From Candidatus Poribacteria bacterium (lineage in GTDB: Bacteria > Poribacteria > WGA-4E > WGA-3G), in NCBI GenBank assembly GCA_009845505.1, contig VXZL01000174.1, forward strand, positions 1 through 5,858: a stretch of 5,858 nucleotides of DNA. The letters are read 5' to 3'. Below the pieces are notes generated by a model. It had not been told where the DNA came from. It saw only the letters and a list, made by a program, of their open reading frames with translations, and did not search any database. Below are positions 5,157 through 5,858 of this stretch, piece by piece (position 1 is the first letter of the stretch; every line of letters starts with the position of its first letter). The translations under genes were made by a program, and so were the position numbers.

Positions 5157-5858
5157 CTACCTCTCGTGCAGGGCATCGGGGAGTTGGCAAAATATAATGC
5201 CCATGTTTGTGAGTTCACGTTGACCGATGTAGTTGCCTGCTGCGTAGACGATTGCTTTTCTACAGTTTTGATTGCTGGTATCTCGGATGCGTTCGGCGCG
5301 CTCAAGGTTAAGGATAGCGGCGTTGCTGCGGAGGTATTCAAGATCGGGTTTGTAGATGAGATGGTAGTCGTTTTTATCGTCGCTGTGAAAAAGTCCATCA
5401 TCATTTTGTGCTTCCAATGTGTCCGCGCCTACAGAAACACCAGCGGTGGTATACAGTAGATTAGCGGCGAGTGCTGAATACGATGGCAACGCTTCGCCGG
5501 TGAGCATCGCCTCTATCTCAATAGGTTTTCCCAAGGTGCAATAGGTAAAGGAGCCTCCCAAGCCTTCGCGGAGGGCATCGTCACGGGCATCGGGGACACC
5601 ATTGATGACGCGACGGACGCGTTCGGCGGTGATGGTATCGGCGTAGTCTTCGCATTCAATGAGAATAAACTTCCGATTGCCACTATCTGCTTTGTTGAGT
5701 GCTAAAACTGCGTGGGCGGTGGTACCGCTGCCAGCGAAGGAATCAAGGATAATAGCGTTTTCATCACCAGCGGTTGCGTAGTCGACAATTCGTTTTATTA
5801 AATCCGTCCGTTTTGGATTTGGAAAGTCAATACCTAATGCTCTCATTAAAGAGGCAGA
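5157..5858 (-). CDS. mod: Type III restriction-modification system methyltransferase Mod (C-terminal part, cut by window edge)
   Basis: The C-terminal 233 residues of a beta-class adenine-N6 DNA methyltransferase. The frame is open to the window edge with no stop; the four codons before the Met at 5846 read SASL, so that Met is internal. Visible residue 12 begins FPNPKR (motif X region) and residues 38-47 are LDSFAGSGTT (motif I, S-adenosylmethionine binding), followed by FILIECEDY and ITAERVRRVI. In this class motif IV (DPPY) comes earlier in the protein, so it lies outside the window and its integrity cannot be judged. Residues 101-131 (GGSFTYCTLGKPIE through LPSYSALA) and the end (MGIIFCQLP) resemble the usual C-terminus of type III Mod proteins. 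Two tandem TAG stops end the gene. Mod recognises the target for both methylation and restriction, with Res encoded downstream beyond hicAB. Confidence 0.93.
   Translation of the reverse strand, partial: SASLMRALGIDFPNPKRTDLIKRIVDYATAGDENAIILDSFAGSGTTAHAVLALNKADSGNRKFILIECEDYADTITAERVRRVINGVPDARDDALREGLGGSFTYCTLGKPIEIEAMLTGEALPSYSALAANLLYTTAGVSVGADTLEAQNDDGLFHSDDKNDYHLIYKPDLEYLRSNAAILNLERAERIRDTSNQNCRKAIVYAAGNYIGQRELTNMGIIFCQLPDALHER

Noticed and set aside
5085..5459. Plus-strand open frame of 124 codons opposite mod
   Set aside because: Most of it is antisense to the conserved Mod C-terminus, and the translation resembles no known family. The part in the intergenic region coincides with the hicA promoter.

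Overview
This is a bacterial accessory region of the defence-island type. Every gene I can support lies on the minus strand, so transcription runs from position 5858 down to 1. The sequence shows sigma70-like promoters, Shine-Dalgarno (SD) sites and tightly packed genes. I cannot name the organism. G+C is mixed: hand-counted samples give about 43-63% in the restriction and methyltransferase genes but 38% over the toxin-antitoxin genes.

In transcription order the layout is as follows. (1) 5858-5157 holds the C-terminal 233 codons of a type III restriction-modification methyltransferase (Mod), cut by the window edge. (2) 5156-4991 is a 166-base intergenic region with a good promoter and two interleaved inverted repeats built on a shared GTAGA core. 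(3) 4990-4500 is a HicA toxin / HicB antitoxin pair, joined stop-to-start as TAATG. (4) 4433-1851 is the type III restriction subunit (Res), a superfamily 2 helicase with a C-terminal PD-(D/E)XK nuclease, all key motifs intact. (5) 1850-1769 is a short gap carrying a second near-consensus promoter. (6) 1768-548 is an AlbA_2 (Schlafen-type) plus GHKL-ATPase-like protein. (7) 541-287 and 290-24 are two small unrecognised genes, packed behind it with a 6-base gap and an ATGA overlap.

Reading the genes together, Mod protects host DNA by adenine methylation and, with Res, cuts unmodified invading DNA. The HicAB pair sits between mod and res. I see no convincing promoter of its own in front of res, so the nuclease may depend partly on the hicA promoter. 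The AlbA_2 gene and the two small genes look like a separately transcribed three-gene unit. The unusual points are the AT-rich toxin-antitoxin pair splitting the restriction operon, the repeat-rich control region in front of it, and the two small uncharacterised proteins coupled to the AlbA_2 protein. No RNA genes, CRISPR arrays or insertion sequences were seen, and no gene-free stretch exceeds 166 bases apart from the first 23 bases at the left edge, which hold nothing I recognise.
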